From: Fluviicoccus keumensis
Lineage (GTDB): Bacteria > Pseudomonadota > Gammaproteobacteria > Pseudomonadales > Moraxellaceae
Reading direction: 5' to 3'
NCBI RefSeq assembly: GCF_004217445.1
Contig: NZ_SHKX01000017.1
Span: forward strand, 1 to 64,000
Length of the DNA: 64,000 nucleotides
Of this stretch, positions 7,995-16,071 are shown one piece after another. The first letter of the stretch is position 1; each line of letters opens with the position of its first letter. Under the pieces are notes generated by a model. That model was not told the origin of the DNA, ran no database searches, and worked only from the letters and a program-made list of their open reading frames with translations. The translations under genes and the position numbers were made by a program.

Positions 7995-9385
7995 GGCTTT
8001 GCCTCCGGTAAATCGGGGCACTGGCTGTTCCAGTTATCCACCATCTCCACGGTAGTACCAAACATTCGTAACGTCAGTTTGTTGGTCCAGCGCGCGCCCC
8101 AACCATTGTGTAAATAGTGAAAATCCCCCCCTGACTTCCCAAAAAGCAGTTTGACCTTACAGTGCTGGTAATCGACCTCCGCGACGGAGGCCGCGCCCAC
8201 GGTGCATCCTCGCCCGCTTTCGCAGGCACCTCCGGAAGCATTCGCCAATATCCGGATATTGCTGGGTTTGACATGGGCGCATTGGAAGTCCTGGGGGGCG
8301 TCAAGCACCGACATTTCCGTTTTGCCCTGCATCTGAAGCGGATCTGCCGACCAGGACATGATGACGCCGCCATTGTCGAGCAACTGCGCATCATTGATTT
8401 CAGCGGTCTTATGTTCCAGGTCGACGGTCACCCAAATATCGGCATCGTCCTCCTCCCCCCACCACGTCATCACATGGAGAAACTCGTTACGTGGCACGAT
8501 CACTCCGGAAGGAGAGGGATTGATACAGTAACAATTGCCGCTGCGGTCGCACGAAGTCCGCTCGCAACTCATTTCCTCCATCAGGCAGGAGGCTTCATAT
8601 CCCCATTGGTGGCTGGCTTCCAGTCCGATGTAGCGATAGGTTTTCCCGTTTGACTGGACAATTTTATGCAGCGGGAAGTTGTAGGCACTGAAACGACCGG
8701 ACTCATTATCATTGCAGAAGGCCCTCCACTTGCGGAGGTCGGTATTGAGGGTAAAGCTATAGTCAAAATCCCTATCCCGCTCCTGGGCGCTGACGGAGAG
8801 TTTATCCCGGCAGGTCTGACGGGACTTCACCAGGCTCTCCCTACACGTCAGCTCTTTGTGGGATGGATCTCCGGAAGGCTGGCCCGGTAACTGGCAGTCC
8901 ATATTTCCCAGGCTGGCCGATATCGTTTCAGCCTCGTGATAGGTTTTGAAAAGCGGGTCAGTTTGACGGTCCAGCGTGAACTTCGCGGTATTCACCCGTT
9001 TAGTCAGATAGTTGATAGCTTCGCACTCCCGCCGGTCCGTTTCGGGCAATTTGCTTAGGTCGGCCTTTGCACAAGCCTGCTGGCGGGCGGTTCCCTGTGC
9101 CTTTGGCAACTGGAACGGGTCAAAGGCTCCTGCCAGCGCCGGCGTCTGGTCGTATCCCGGCAATGCGTATTCCGCAGACCGGATATTGATCATCCCCCCG
9201 GCAGCCTCCCGCGTATCGGCTGCAAAATTCTTTCCCGCCTGAAATGCCGAGTCCGATGTCAGAGGTTGTGCTGGTAGCCCCGTAGCCGGGAGTGGAGCAT
9301 AGGGAAAAGCCGCTGCTGAATCTGCTCCTGGAGCCGCGCAAGCCATACCGCAAAACAAGCTGGTCAGGAGTAGTCCGGCTTTCAA
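7991..9385 (-). CDS. traN: TraN-like protein, N-terminal part of a split TraN
   Basis: This is a 464-residue secreted protein (signal peptide MKAGLLLTSLFCGMACA). The region after it (FQAGKNFAADTREAAGGMIN) resembles the TraN N-terminus; the rest has many cysteines, including SCERTSCDRSGNCYC-like clusters around residues 270-290, and a beta-rich part. It ends at 7991 with the next cysteine-rich secreted protein starting in an ATGA overlap. I read the pair as a TraN divided into two independently exported chains rather than a frameshifted pseudogene, because the second chain has its own ribosome-binding site and signal peptide. Confidence 0.75.
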   Translation of the reverse strand: MKAGLLLTSLFCGMACAAPGADSAAAFPYAPLPATGLPAQPLTSDSAFQAGKNFAADTREAAGGMINIRSAEYALPGYDQTPALAGAFDPFQLPKAQGTARQQACAKADLSKLPETDRRECEAINYLTKRVNTAKFTLDRQTDPLFKTYHEAETISASLGNMDCQLPGQPSGDPSHKELTCRESLVKSRQTCRDKLSVSAQERDRDFDYSFTLNTDLRKWRAFCNDNESGRFSAYNFPLHKIVQSNGKTYRYIGLEASHQWGYEASCLMEEMSCERTSCDRSGNCYCINPSPSGVIVPRNEFLHVMTWWGEEDDADIWVTVDLEHKTAEINDAQLLDNGGVIMSWSADPLQMQGKTEMSVLDAPQDFQCAHVKPSNIRILANASGGACESGRGCTVGAASVAEVDYQHCKVKLLFGKSGGDFHYLHNGWGARWTNKLTLRMFGTTVEMVDNWNSQCPDLPEAKP

Positions 9386-10104
9386 GGTTGTGACCCTTTT
9401 ATCAGATAACCTTTCGCCACAGCCGCCAGTTCAGGCTCCCCCTCACTGACGATCCGCTCCAGGGAAAATTGCACCGGGACATCTCCATAGACGATGGCAG
9501 ATCGACCTACGACCTGGCAGCCGGAGTCTTCCGCCCCTTCCGATGGCAGGCTGACAATCAAGGCCGGAACTTCTCTGACCTGAAATCGTTCAAATGCCAC
9601 CGGATTGATGTCGATTTCCGGATAGCGGTTTAATCCCAGACCTGTCAGGAATCGGCGAAAATGGCTAAAGCTCAACGGGTTGTCCCCTGTTACGCCGCGA
9701 AACACCACCTTGATGTTCCTATCCCTTGCCTGTTCCAGCAGGTTGGTCAGCGTCTTCTCAGGAATGCTGGCACTGACAAACAGCAGCACCACCGCTTCAT
9801 TCCGCACTCTGACGGCATCGGCATTCTCAAAGGTATCGACCCACCGGTCGATATCGATGCCAGCGTGCTGGGTATCGGATATGGCTGGAGAGATCTCTAT
9901 CTTGGGGAATGCTGTCCGGAGATACGCCTCATCAATAGATTGTGCCGCTGATGGCGATTGCTGCAGATCGCGGCGAATGATCGGCTGCAACTCACGTTGC
10001 TTTTGCTCCAGCGCAGTAAGGGTGGGGAAATCCTCTGGCCGATCAGCCGCCATCAATGGCCCCGAAGCCACTCCCAGGACAGCCAGAGTCATGAGTGCCT
10101 TCAA
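9382..10104 (-). CDS. trbC: type-F conjugative transfer protein TrbC
   Basis: This 240-residue periplasmic protein has a signal peptide (MKALMTLAVLGVASGPLMA) and the thioredoxin-like TrbC_Ftype domain: VVLLFVSASIPEKTLTNLL, then VPALIVSLP, with one cysteine (DSGCQVV). In F, TrbC works with TraW and TraU in pilus assembly, and TrbC and TraW are fused in some systems; here they are separate. The start overlaps the stop of traU by four bases. Confidence 0.9.
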   Translation of the reverse strand: MKALMTLAVLGVASGPLMAADRPEDFPTLTALEQKQRELQPIIRRDLQQSPSAAQSIDEAYLRTAFPKIEISPAISDTQHAGIDIDRWVDTFENADAVRVRNEAVVLLFVSASIPEKTLTNLLEQARDRNIKVVFRGVTGDNPLSFSHFRRFLTGLGLNRYPEIDINPVAFERFQVREVPALIVSLPSEGAEDSGCQVVGRSAIVYGDVPVQFSLERIVSEGEPELAAVAKGYLIKGSQP

Positions 10105-11117
10105 AACTTAATGGCTCCCTGACAACAGTCACGTTTGCGGAAGATCAGGTAACTGAAGTCTTCACCTTTCACCGGAAACTCTTTCCCGGCCTCCCAGAGA
10201 ATGGTGCTACGCCCAAAGGGCTGGCAGCACTGCCCGGCAATCTTGGTGGTCTGGGGCACCGGATAGGTCATCTGGTATTTGTACTGCGTCTTGTCCATGA
10301 GGATTTGTGGGTAGTAACCGCACATACCGGCTTTGCCGGATGCCGACCACATGATCCCCTCACGGTGCATCTTGGCCAGCAGTCGTTGCGTCAGCAAAGA
10401 TGAGGTTTTCACTCCGCCGGTGTGGTAAAGGTTTCTGCCCACCAAGGGGTACACCTGCCCGTTGCAACCGCCACACCAGTACAGGGCGCTGAGCGGCTTG
10501 CCCACGGTCGCTGCAATGCAATCCGCGCTACACGCGGTCACGGCGGCGATATTGCCGTAGAGAAAGGCATCGGGATTGAACAGATTGTTGAGTTCGTCAT
10601 CCACCCAGGTGGGATCCGCCTCGGTCAAATAGGCCAGATCAAATCCCTTCCGCTCAATGCAGGCGTCATCCAGCAATAACTCCATGTAGTACATAACGGG
10701 GTTGATGTAGTAGTGGGCGTGGAAGAAGGCTTCCCTCTGCTCGGACTCGACCAGTGGTTTACTGACATAGCCGGGTGTATCAGCCGGTAACCCTCCGCTA
10801 CCCCCACCGACTTCCACTCCGCCCAGTCCCACCAGGCAATAGGGTTTACGCGTAATGTCCACCTGCCGCACCGGCTCCCAGAATCCGATTGGAATACCGA
10901 TGTTCGCGTTACAAGCGCACACCCCGGTCGGCCCACTCGCCGTATCCAACTGGCCGCCCTTATCGATTGCCTTGCCAAATAGCGTGATCGGAAAGACACA
11001 AGACCAGCAAATATCCGTAATCGGGTTCATGAACTTCCCGGCACAGCCCACGGCACTTGCTGTGGAGGACAGCGAGATCAGGCCCGCAAACACTCCGGCC
11101 CTACAGAGCGACTTCAT
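10101..11117 (-). CDS. traU: conjugal transfer pilus assembly protein TraU
   Basis: The product is 338 residues with a signal peptide and the conserved TraU opening CAGKFMNPITDICWSCVFPI, followed by many cysteines (CACNANIGIP, CCQPFGRS, RDCCQG). TraU acts in the periplasm or at the outer membrane in pilus assembly and DNA transfer and depends on disulfide formation. The ATG at 11117 has GGAG upstream and sits 17 bases inside the end of traW; the longer frame from 11171 would read back through traW and lacks a signal peptide at its N-terminus. Confidence 0.93.
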   Translation of the reverse strand: MKSLCRAGVFAGLISLSSTASAVGCAGKFMNPITDICWSCVFPITLFGKAIDKGGQLDTASGPTGVCACNANIGIPIGFWEPVRQVDITRKPYCLVGLGGVEVGGGSGGLPADTPGYVSKPLVESEQREAFFHAHYYINPVMYYMELLLDDACIERKGFDLAYLTEADPTWVDDELNNLFNPDAFLYGNIAAVTACSADCIAATVGKPLSALYWCGGCNGQVYPLVGRNLYHTGGVKTSSLLTQRLLAKMHREGIMWSASGKAGMCGYYPQILMDKTQYKYQMTYPVPQTTKIAGQCCQPFGRSTILWEAGKEFPVKGEDFSYLIFRKRDCCQGAIKF

Positions 11118-11718
11118 CAATCCTGATTCTCCGGTCTTCCTGATATACCCGGCTCGGCACTGCCCTGACACCCAACCGTCCGGTCATGAATCCCTGCTGA
11201 TCGAAATACACCGGGCGCTCAAGGCGTTGCCTTAACTGCAGCCAGGAACCGGCCACCAATACGGGTACTGCCCGGGGTTCCAGCTTCAGGCGCTGCTGAA
11301 GCCAAGCCACCTGTGCTGCATCTTCACCATCGATGAACAGAAGACTCTTGGTTAGTGGCATCTGGTCCAGCGGATTGATTGCTTGACCGGCGGGAATGAC
11401 CAATTCCCCATCTGCACCACGGATGTCTTCTGTTGTGATGATGGTGGGGTCAAAGTAATGGCTGGCCGCTTGCTGAGCCTTGGGGATCAAAAGCCCTGAA
11501 GGATGATTGATGGACGCGATGACCCTAGATCGATACTCGTCCTCCATTTGGGCCAGCCTGTCCCCCTCAGCCCATCCTTTCAGCTTCTCCTGAATGGCCT
11601 CCAGCATGGATGGCTCCTGTACTGGATAAACGCGGCCAAAGGTTCCAAGCGAGTCGGCCCTGACCGAACCATGCAGCATAAGCGCCAGCATCAGCGAATG
11701 GGACAACTTGAGGGTCAT
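11101..11718 (-). CDS. traW: conjugal transfer pilus assembly protein TraW
   Basis: This 205-residue secreted protein (signal MTLKLSHSLMLALMLHGSVRA) carries TraW landmarks: DSLGTFGRVYPVQEPSMLEAI near the N-terminus, the central HYFDPTI, and LLFIDGEDAAQVAW near the C-terminus. It overlaps dsbC upstream by four bases and traU downstream. TraW is needed for F-pilus assembly, interacting with TrbC. Confidence 0.92.
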   Translation of the reverse strand: MTLKLSHSLMLALMLHGSVRADSLGTFGRVYPVQEPSMLEAIQEKLKGWAEGDRLAQMEDEYRSRVIASINHPSGLLIPKAQQAASHYFDPTIITTEDIRGADGELVIPAGQAINPLDQMPLTKSLLFIDGEDAAQVAWLQQRLKLEPRAVPVLVAGSWLQLRQRLERPVYFDQQGFMTGRLGVRAVPSRVYQEDRRIRIDEVAL

Positions 11719-12431
11719 TGCATTCTATCCAGCCAGTCATCCAATTCGCTGGCCTTGAGAGCGCCCGACGTCTGACGTCCGTCCGCACTGATAATGGTTG
11801 GAGTGCCAAAAATGCCCAGTTTCTCGGCAAGCTGACGATTCATAGCAACTGGGTTGTCGCACATGCCACCCGCTGGCTGAATATGATGAATAAGCAGATC
11901 ACGCCAGGATTGCGCCCGTTCCGAGCTACACCATACCGAGATGGCCTTCTTCATGGCGTCTGGATGTAGACCGTCCAAGGGATAGGGATAGAGATAAATG
12001 GTCACGTTGTCGAGTTTGGCCAATTCCACTTCCAACTGGCGGCAGTAAGGACAATCTGGATCTGAAAACACAGCCATCTTTCGCTGGCCATTCCCCTGCA
12101 CATAAGTAATCGCCGAATCGGTGGGCAGTGCATTGAAGTCGATTCGCTGGAGCGCCTTTTTTCGATCAGCAGTGATGTCTCGCTGGTTTGCCATATCCAT
12201 GACATGACCAAAGAGGAAAAAATCTCCCTTGGCATCGGTATAGGCAATGTTCTTGCCCATAACGACTTCGTATATCCCATCTAGCGGTGAGGCATTCACG
12301 GCGGTGAACCGGGTTTTGGGATACCGGCTCTGAAGACGGGTCAGTAGATTATCTGAAGCGATGTCCTGAGCCTGCACGCTGCTCAAGCTGCCAGCCAGCA
12401 GCGCGAGCAACCATAATCTTGGTTTCCGCAT
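11715..12431 (-). CDS. dsbC: DsbC-family thiol:disulfide isomerase
   Basis: The product is 238 residues with signal peptide (LALLAGSLSSVQA), a DsbC-type dimerisation domain, and a thioredoxin-like domain with active site CPYC in FSDPDCPYCRQLE; the cis-proline loop is GIFGTPTII. It isomerises disulfides in the periplasm, and the cysteine-rich TraU and TraN products made from the same operon are likely clients. It is the first gene of transfer block II; AAGAAGG lies just before the ATG, and the promoter region with a TATAAT box and the shared 18-bp motif lies immediately upstream. Confidence 0.92.
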   Translation of the reverse strand: MRKPRLWLLALLAGSLSSVQAQDIASDNLLTRLQSRYPKTRFTAVNASPLDGIYEVVMGKNIAYTDAKGDFFLFGHVMDMANQRDITADRKKALQRIDFNALPTDSAITYVQGNGQRKMAVFSDPDCPYCRQLEVELAKLDNVTIYLYPYPLDGLHPDAMKKAISVWCSSERAQSWRDLLIHHIQPAGGMCDNPVAMNRQLAEKLGIFGTPTIISADGRQTSGALKASELDDWLDRMQ

Positions 12432-12444
12432 TAGCCTTCTTCAA

Positions 12445-12490
12445 TGTATCAAAGTGTAATAATTATATAGGCCGCAAAAACATAAATAAA
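12445..12490 (-). promoter_or_regulatory. promoter of transfer block II with 18-bp shared motif
   Basis: On the minus strand TATAAT (12467-12462) is followed at once by TTATTAC-N4-TGATACA (12462-12445), which would cover the transcription start 15-30 bases before dsbC. A weak -35 (TTTATT) lies 17 bases upstream of TATAAT. The same 18-bp motif appears near 25.94 kb and 41.0 kb. Its position over the start suggests an operator for a repressor or silencer, but an activator element is not excluded. Confidence 0.6.
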
Positions 12491-12507
12491 CTGATATTGT
12501 TACATTG

Positions 12508-12864
12508 TCATGCAGGCTTGTAGCGCCGGATGACGAATGGCTCATGAGCGACAACCGTAGCCTGGGATTCCCTTGCCTCAACTTGCGCTGATGAGGCCGC
12601 TACCTCGCGCGCCGGCACGACATCTGCCGCCCCCTTCGGAAGTGCGAACGCCGCACCACCACCCCTGACCAGATCCAATCCGTTTTCCGTCAGAACGCCC
12701 TGAGAATGTGCCAATTCCAGCAGATCCTTCACCACCTTCGGGAATGCACCCCAAGGCAAACCGGCAGCCCACGGAAAGAGCGGATCGTGCGGTTTGAATA
12801 TCAACTGGAAGGTAATCTTCTTCGATTGCAGGACGCTGTCCTTGTTGGATAGCCATCGACTCAT
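12508..12864 (-). CDS. ParR/StbB-like partner of the ParM-like protein
   Basis: This 118-residue protein is encoded directly after the ParM-like gene (13 bases apart), the place where ParR or StbB is found in type II partition operons. GAGGTG lies nine bases before the ATG. The N-terminal part (KKITFQLIFKPHDPLFPW) could form the ribbon-helix-helix-like DNA-binding part seen in such adaptors; the C-terminal half is rich in Ala, Glu and Val and probably flexible, ending in a basic FVIRRYKPA that could bind the filament. Sequence similarity alone is not decisive; the assignment rests mainly on context. Confidence 0.5.
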   Translation of the reverse strand: MSRWLSNKDSVLQSKKITFQLIFKPHDPLFPWAAGLPWGAFPKVVKDLLELAHSQGVLTENGLDLVRGGGAAFALPKGAADVVPAREVAASSAQVEARESQATVVAHEPFVIRRYKPA

Positions 12865-12877
12865 CGCCCAGACACCT

Positions 12878-13837
12878 CTATTTGCGGGGTAAGCGGGTCA
12901 GCCCCCATCGACGCATCCCTTCAGCTATCGCCATGCGGGGATCATCCGACGTCATGGTGTGAGGCCAACGCTCTTTGAGCGTCGGGTAAATAATGTCTGC
13001 ACCGCCTCCGGCAAGTAAAACCGCATCCAAGCGCCGGACAACTCCTCCAAACAGTCGGGTGCCTGTGTCGACAATTTCATTCACGACAACAGCTACAGCC
13101 TCCTCAATCTCGACCTGTACAGACAACCGGTCATTAAAGTTTCGGATGTAGCCGGCACGCAGTGCCTCTTCGCACTCCAACTGGGAAGTTTGCAAGCCAC
13201 GGGCATGCAGCAGTTTTTTCAGCTGTTCCACTGCCTTGTAAATACCGGCACACGACCCCGAAGCCACTTCGATCCATCGCCCTTTCTCCATCAACATGAA
13301 GTCCGTCGTGAAATGACCAACGTCAATCACAGCCCAACTGGCCAGCAATGTTCCCTTGCTGGTCAGGTGCTCGCCGTTCTCGTTGAGAACACCATGCTGA
13401 TAGGCGCCCCATGGCTGCGGCACAACGACCACATCCGTTTTGAAGATATCCAGCCCTTGCATGGAGAGAGCCTCCTGCTGTTGAGCAAAAGTCACCACCG
13501 GCAGCCCCAACACGACCAGATCCGGCACGACTTGATGACTGACGAGATAACGCTGAGCCCGCTCCATCAGTACCAGATGCTCGGGTGTATTGATCCAGTC
13601 CATGGAAAGCCCTGAAGCTGCCTGCGCCCCTTGGCTGACAGCAGTCAGCCCGACGAAGTAGCGGCGGCCCATGACCTCCACCGTATCTCCCTGGGTGACG
13701 TCGGGCTGTGGATCAAAGGACAAGGGGATGGCCGGGGTAACGACCGAGGGGTACTGACGATGCCTAAGCGAACCATCAGGAGTTCTAAAGGCTAGTTTGA
13801 CGGCGCTATGGCCGATGTCGATGCCTGCCACTGTCAT
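12878..13837 (-). CDS. parM: ParM/StbA-like actin-family plasmid segregation protein
   Basis: The product is 319 residues with actin-fold landmarks: phosphate 1 loop AGIDIGHSAVKLA at the N-terminus, phosphate 2 WAVIDVGHFTTDFML around residue 170, and the adenosine motif VLLAGGGADII near residue 275. ParM-type proteins form ATP-driven filaments that push plasmid copies apart. I chose the ATG at 13837 (GGAAG upstream) because it begins directly with the nucleotide-binding strand; the longer frame from 13903 reads into the CATGATT repeats. The plasmid also encodes ParA/ParB, so it has two partition systems. Confidence 0.85.
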   Translation of the reverse strand: MTVAGIDIGHSAVKLAFRTPDGSLRHRQYPSVVTPAIPLSFDPQPDVTQGDTVEVMGRRYFVGLTAVSQGAQAASGLSMDWINTPEHLVLMERAQRYLVSHQVVPDLVVLGLPVVTFAQQQEALSMQGLDIFKTDVVVVPQPWGAYQHGVLNENGEHLTSKGTLLASWAVIDVGHFTTDFMLMEKGRWIEVASGSCAGIYKAVEQLKKLLHARGLQTSQLECEEALRAGYIRNFNDRLSVQVEIEEAVAVVVNEIVDTGTRLFGGVVRRLDAVLLAGGGADIIYPTLKERWPHTMTSDDPRMAIAEGMRRWGLTRLPRK

Positions 13838-13893
13838 GTGTCTGCTTCCATAATGCAAATTCGAGGTTAAAAGTGAGTCATGAAACTGGATTT

Positions 13894-13918
13894 CATGATT
13901 CATGATTCATGATTCATG
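13894..13918. repeat. tandem CATGATT heptamers before parM
   Basis: CATGATT is repeated three times and followed by a partial CATG, at the border of the unrecognised gene at 13900-14688 and about 60 bases upstream of the parM-like start. Short direct repeats in front of parM or stb genes often form the centromere bound by ParR/StbB and also serve as the operator; that role is an inference here. Confidence 0.4.
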
Positions 13919-14688
13919 CGTAATGCTTCAGCAATGGCCTGTCTGGCGTGGCTGTTGATGCACTGTTGAAGAAATGTCGCGGCATCCTGGATTTCCGCCT
14001 TGATCCGACTGACATAGCCGAGACCGGGGGTATCCGGAAAATCCGCATTGCTGTAGCGACTTTTCCATTGACGCCTTGCATCACCAACCAGCAGCCCTAC
14101 CTGCTGGCGGATTCCCCGGAATCCGGGCATCCGGTAAAGGCTGTACAGCGACTGTGAAAGCCGCGAGGGATTTTTCGGATAGACATTGACCGAACGCTCC
14201 AGCCGGTGACGCCACTGCTCAAAACTGGCGGTATCAAGGCGCCAGGTCCAACTCTCATCACCCCCTGAGGCGCTGGAGCGACTCAGCAGCAGCAACTCGT
14301 AATCGCCGTTGATCTTGAGGCGACTACCGCGATCACTGAGCGCCAAGGGTGTTTCCAGACGCCAGATCGCGCCGCGGCCGGGCGTGATCAACAACCAGAA
14401 TCGCACCTCGATCTTGTTCCACCACCACACGACATAGGTCACTGCACAACCGCCCTCCTTCCGCCGGCGGATCTGGTGGCGGGTCAGACCAGTCTCATAA
14501 CTGTCCGCGAACTTCGCCCGGACAGCCTGAAACCGGGCGAGTGTCACCGTGCCGGCGACGTAGAACCGGCAGCCGCCGCGACTGACGCAATCCTGGATGC
14601 GCTGCATCGCTTCGGTTTTGGTTGTGCAATAAAACTCCACCATTTTTCCCTGACTGACGCTTTGATAAAGCACAAACCTCATTGTCAT
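13900..14688 (-). CDS. hypothetical basic protein upstream of parM-like gene
   Basis: This is a protein of about 262 residues starting at ATG 14688 (or 14682), where the sequence becomes protein-like (MRFVLYQSVSQGKMVEFYC). The frame is open further upstream to 14964, but that extension lies over the hairpin-dense RNA region and looks artificial. The middle contains GGCAVTYVVWWWNKIEVRFWLL and many Arg residues; the C-terminal half is helical and basic. No family is recognised; mobilisation or replication accessory proteins next to stb genes are possible. The gene ends in the CATGATT repeats (last residues MNHES). Confidence 0.6.
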   Translation of the reverse strand: MTMRFVLYQSVSQGKMVEFYCTTKTEAMQRIQDCVSRGGCRFYVAGTVTLARFQAVRAKFADSYETGLTRHQIRRRKEGGCAVTYVVWWWNKIEVRFWLLITPGRGAIWRLETPLALSDRGSRLKINGDYELLLLSRSSASGGDESWTWRLDTASFEQWRHRLERSVNVYPKNPSRLSQSLYSLYRMPGFRGIRQQVGLLVGDARRQWKSRYSNADFPDTPGLGYVSRIKAEIQDAATFLQQCINSHARQAIAEALRMNHES

Positions 14689-15797
14689 GAGGTTTGCGGG
14701 GCTTTTGAAGCATCTCCGGAAAATATTATGACGCTTTGATAAAAAGAGGTTCCTAGTTTTCGTTTCAGGCAACGAGGCACCATCGTAAGATGCGGTCTGT
14801 TGAACAGAGGTTGCCAGCCTATCCGTTGCTCGGGGGCTGCCACCCCCGTACTCAACACATGCGCTCCACCCCGGCGCCAACCGGGGAAGCGTGGCGAAGC
14901 TGCATGCCGGAGAAATTTGGCTGGTGCGGCACGCGAGGGGCGCTTGGGGGTGAAACTCCCCCAATCGATCCCATCCCTACACCCGGAAACGGGGGGTTGG
15001 GCGACGTCGAAACGGGCCTCCGGGTGACCGGAGTAACCCTGTACGTCGGGAGACGGTGAGCGTCAGCCAGGAAGGTGACGACGCGTTAAGCACCGCATGT
15101 GGCGGCTCGATCCTCTCGTAGGGTCGCCTCATTGCCAGGCAGGTGGGCTGCTGAGATCACGGTGACGTGATAGGGGTCTGAGGAGAAATCTGGATGACCC
15201 GGTACTACGGGGCGCAAGCTCGGTAGATCGCTGGATAGCTCAAGCCTGTAATTGCACCGACTGAGGCCAGTCAACGGTGCATCCTGGAGAGCAAGTACTG
15301 TAAACCCGTTGAGGCATTACCCATCCATAACCCGGTTACTTCAAGGAACCTCGACCGGGGGAAAACGGAGGCGGTGGATGATGCTGAGGGAGCAGGGTTC
15401 TGCTCGTGTAGATCCGACGTACTAAGACGGGAAGCTGTCGCGGTCGCTGGTGGGTGGCACCCCAGTCATGACCGAAACGGTGAAACCTGCCCTAGAGGCA
15501 GCGATAAGCCGTTGTACGACAGTGGGAGATCAGGTCAGTAGTGATGATGTTTTTTCGAGCGAATAAAAACGTGAGCGAAAACGGAGTGAAAGCCTGAGCT
15601 GCGCGACAGCGCATGTTGTTGAGTACGTGCAACGTTTGGCCGAGTGGCATCGGCCTCGGGGGGAGTGGCATCCCCCCACGCATTCTGTACAGCAACTTCC
15701 GTCAGGAAGTGTCAATACCGCTTGTGACAGCAAGCGTTTCCTATTTTTGAATGTCTCTGCACCTGTCAGTTCAGAGCGCGCATCCCATGGAGTCACC

Positions 15798-15878
15798 ATG
15801 AACGCCAACTTCGTTAAGCCCGCCAGGGCAACGAATAGCTTTCCCGAGCCTGTCGATCGTTGTTGCGATAGCGGGTAA
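15798..15878 (+). CDS. possible 26-codon peptide inside the RNA region
   Basis: An ATG preceded by GGAG at six bases opens a 26-codon frame (MNANFVKPARATNSFPEP...) that stops before the last hairpins and the terminator. The spacing of the ribosome-binding site is ideal, but the frame lies in a segment that looks structural, so it could be a leader peptide, a peptide carried by the RNA, or chance. Confidence 0.25.
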   Translation: MNANFVKPARATNSFPEPVDRCCDSG

Positions 15879-15948
15879 GGGTCAGCAAGCCTTCGGCGAA
15901 AGCCGATGTTGTCAACAGCAACCCAAGCAACTTCGGTTGCACAACTTG

Positions 15949-15978
15949 AAGCCCCCCGATCCTTGATCGGGGGGCTTT
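15949..15978 (+). terminator. strong intrinsic terminator closing the RNA region
   Basis: An 11-bp stem (GCCCCCCGATC and its complement, 15951-15975) with a CTT loop is flanked by AA and TTT. It has a very stable GC stem and a short T-run in the plus direction. It separates the hairpin-rich segment from the lytic transglycosylase gene. Confidence 0.8.
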
Positions 15979-16071
15979 CCATCTTCATCGCCGGAAAAAG
16001 GCAAAATGAAGTACTCCAAAAGTCGGGAAAACCGGCTTGTTTTTATCAAATATCATCTCATAATAATATCT

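Larger units (their letters stand above)
14800..15978 (+). ncRNA. candidate large structured non-coding RNA
   Basis: Between the minus-strand gene ending its frame near 14.69 kb and the lytic transglycosylase at 16.07 kb there is no convincing gene longer than 26 codons, yet the segment is full of perfect GC-rich hairpins. Examples: 14831-14848, 14869-14886, 14944-14964 (7-bp stem, loop TGAAACT), 15018-15033 and 15156-15171 (both with GTGA tetraloops), 15253-15281 (7-bp stem plus inner ACTG/CAGT), 15487-15501, 15638-15655 and 15658-15677 (same loop GTGGCA), 15695-15710, 15719-15736, 15927-15940 (TTCG tetraloop). It ends in a strong plus-strand terminator. The start GTGCGG near 14922 and the GGGGGTGAAACTCCCCC hairpin recall domain I of group II introns, but I find no domain V and no reverse transcriptase. 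The class is unknown and the 5' end is arbitrary. Confidence 0.55.

Noticed and set aside
14689..14964. N-terminal extension of the gene at 13900-14688
   Set aside because: The frame is open to an ATG at 14964, but the extra 92 residues are Cys/Pro/Ser-rich, lie over the structured RNA region and are on the strand opposite to its terminator.
14922..15978. Complete group II intron
   Set aside because: The 5' part resembles domain I, but I could not find a domain V helix or any reverse transcriptase frame. The only GNRA hairpin with a suitable upper stem (15889-15905) lacks the lower stem.
14800..15978. Retron msr/msd
   Set aside because: No reverse transcriptase gene lies nearby and the segment is several times longer than any retron non-coding RNA.
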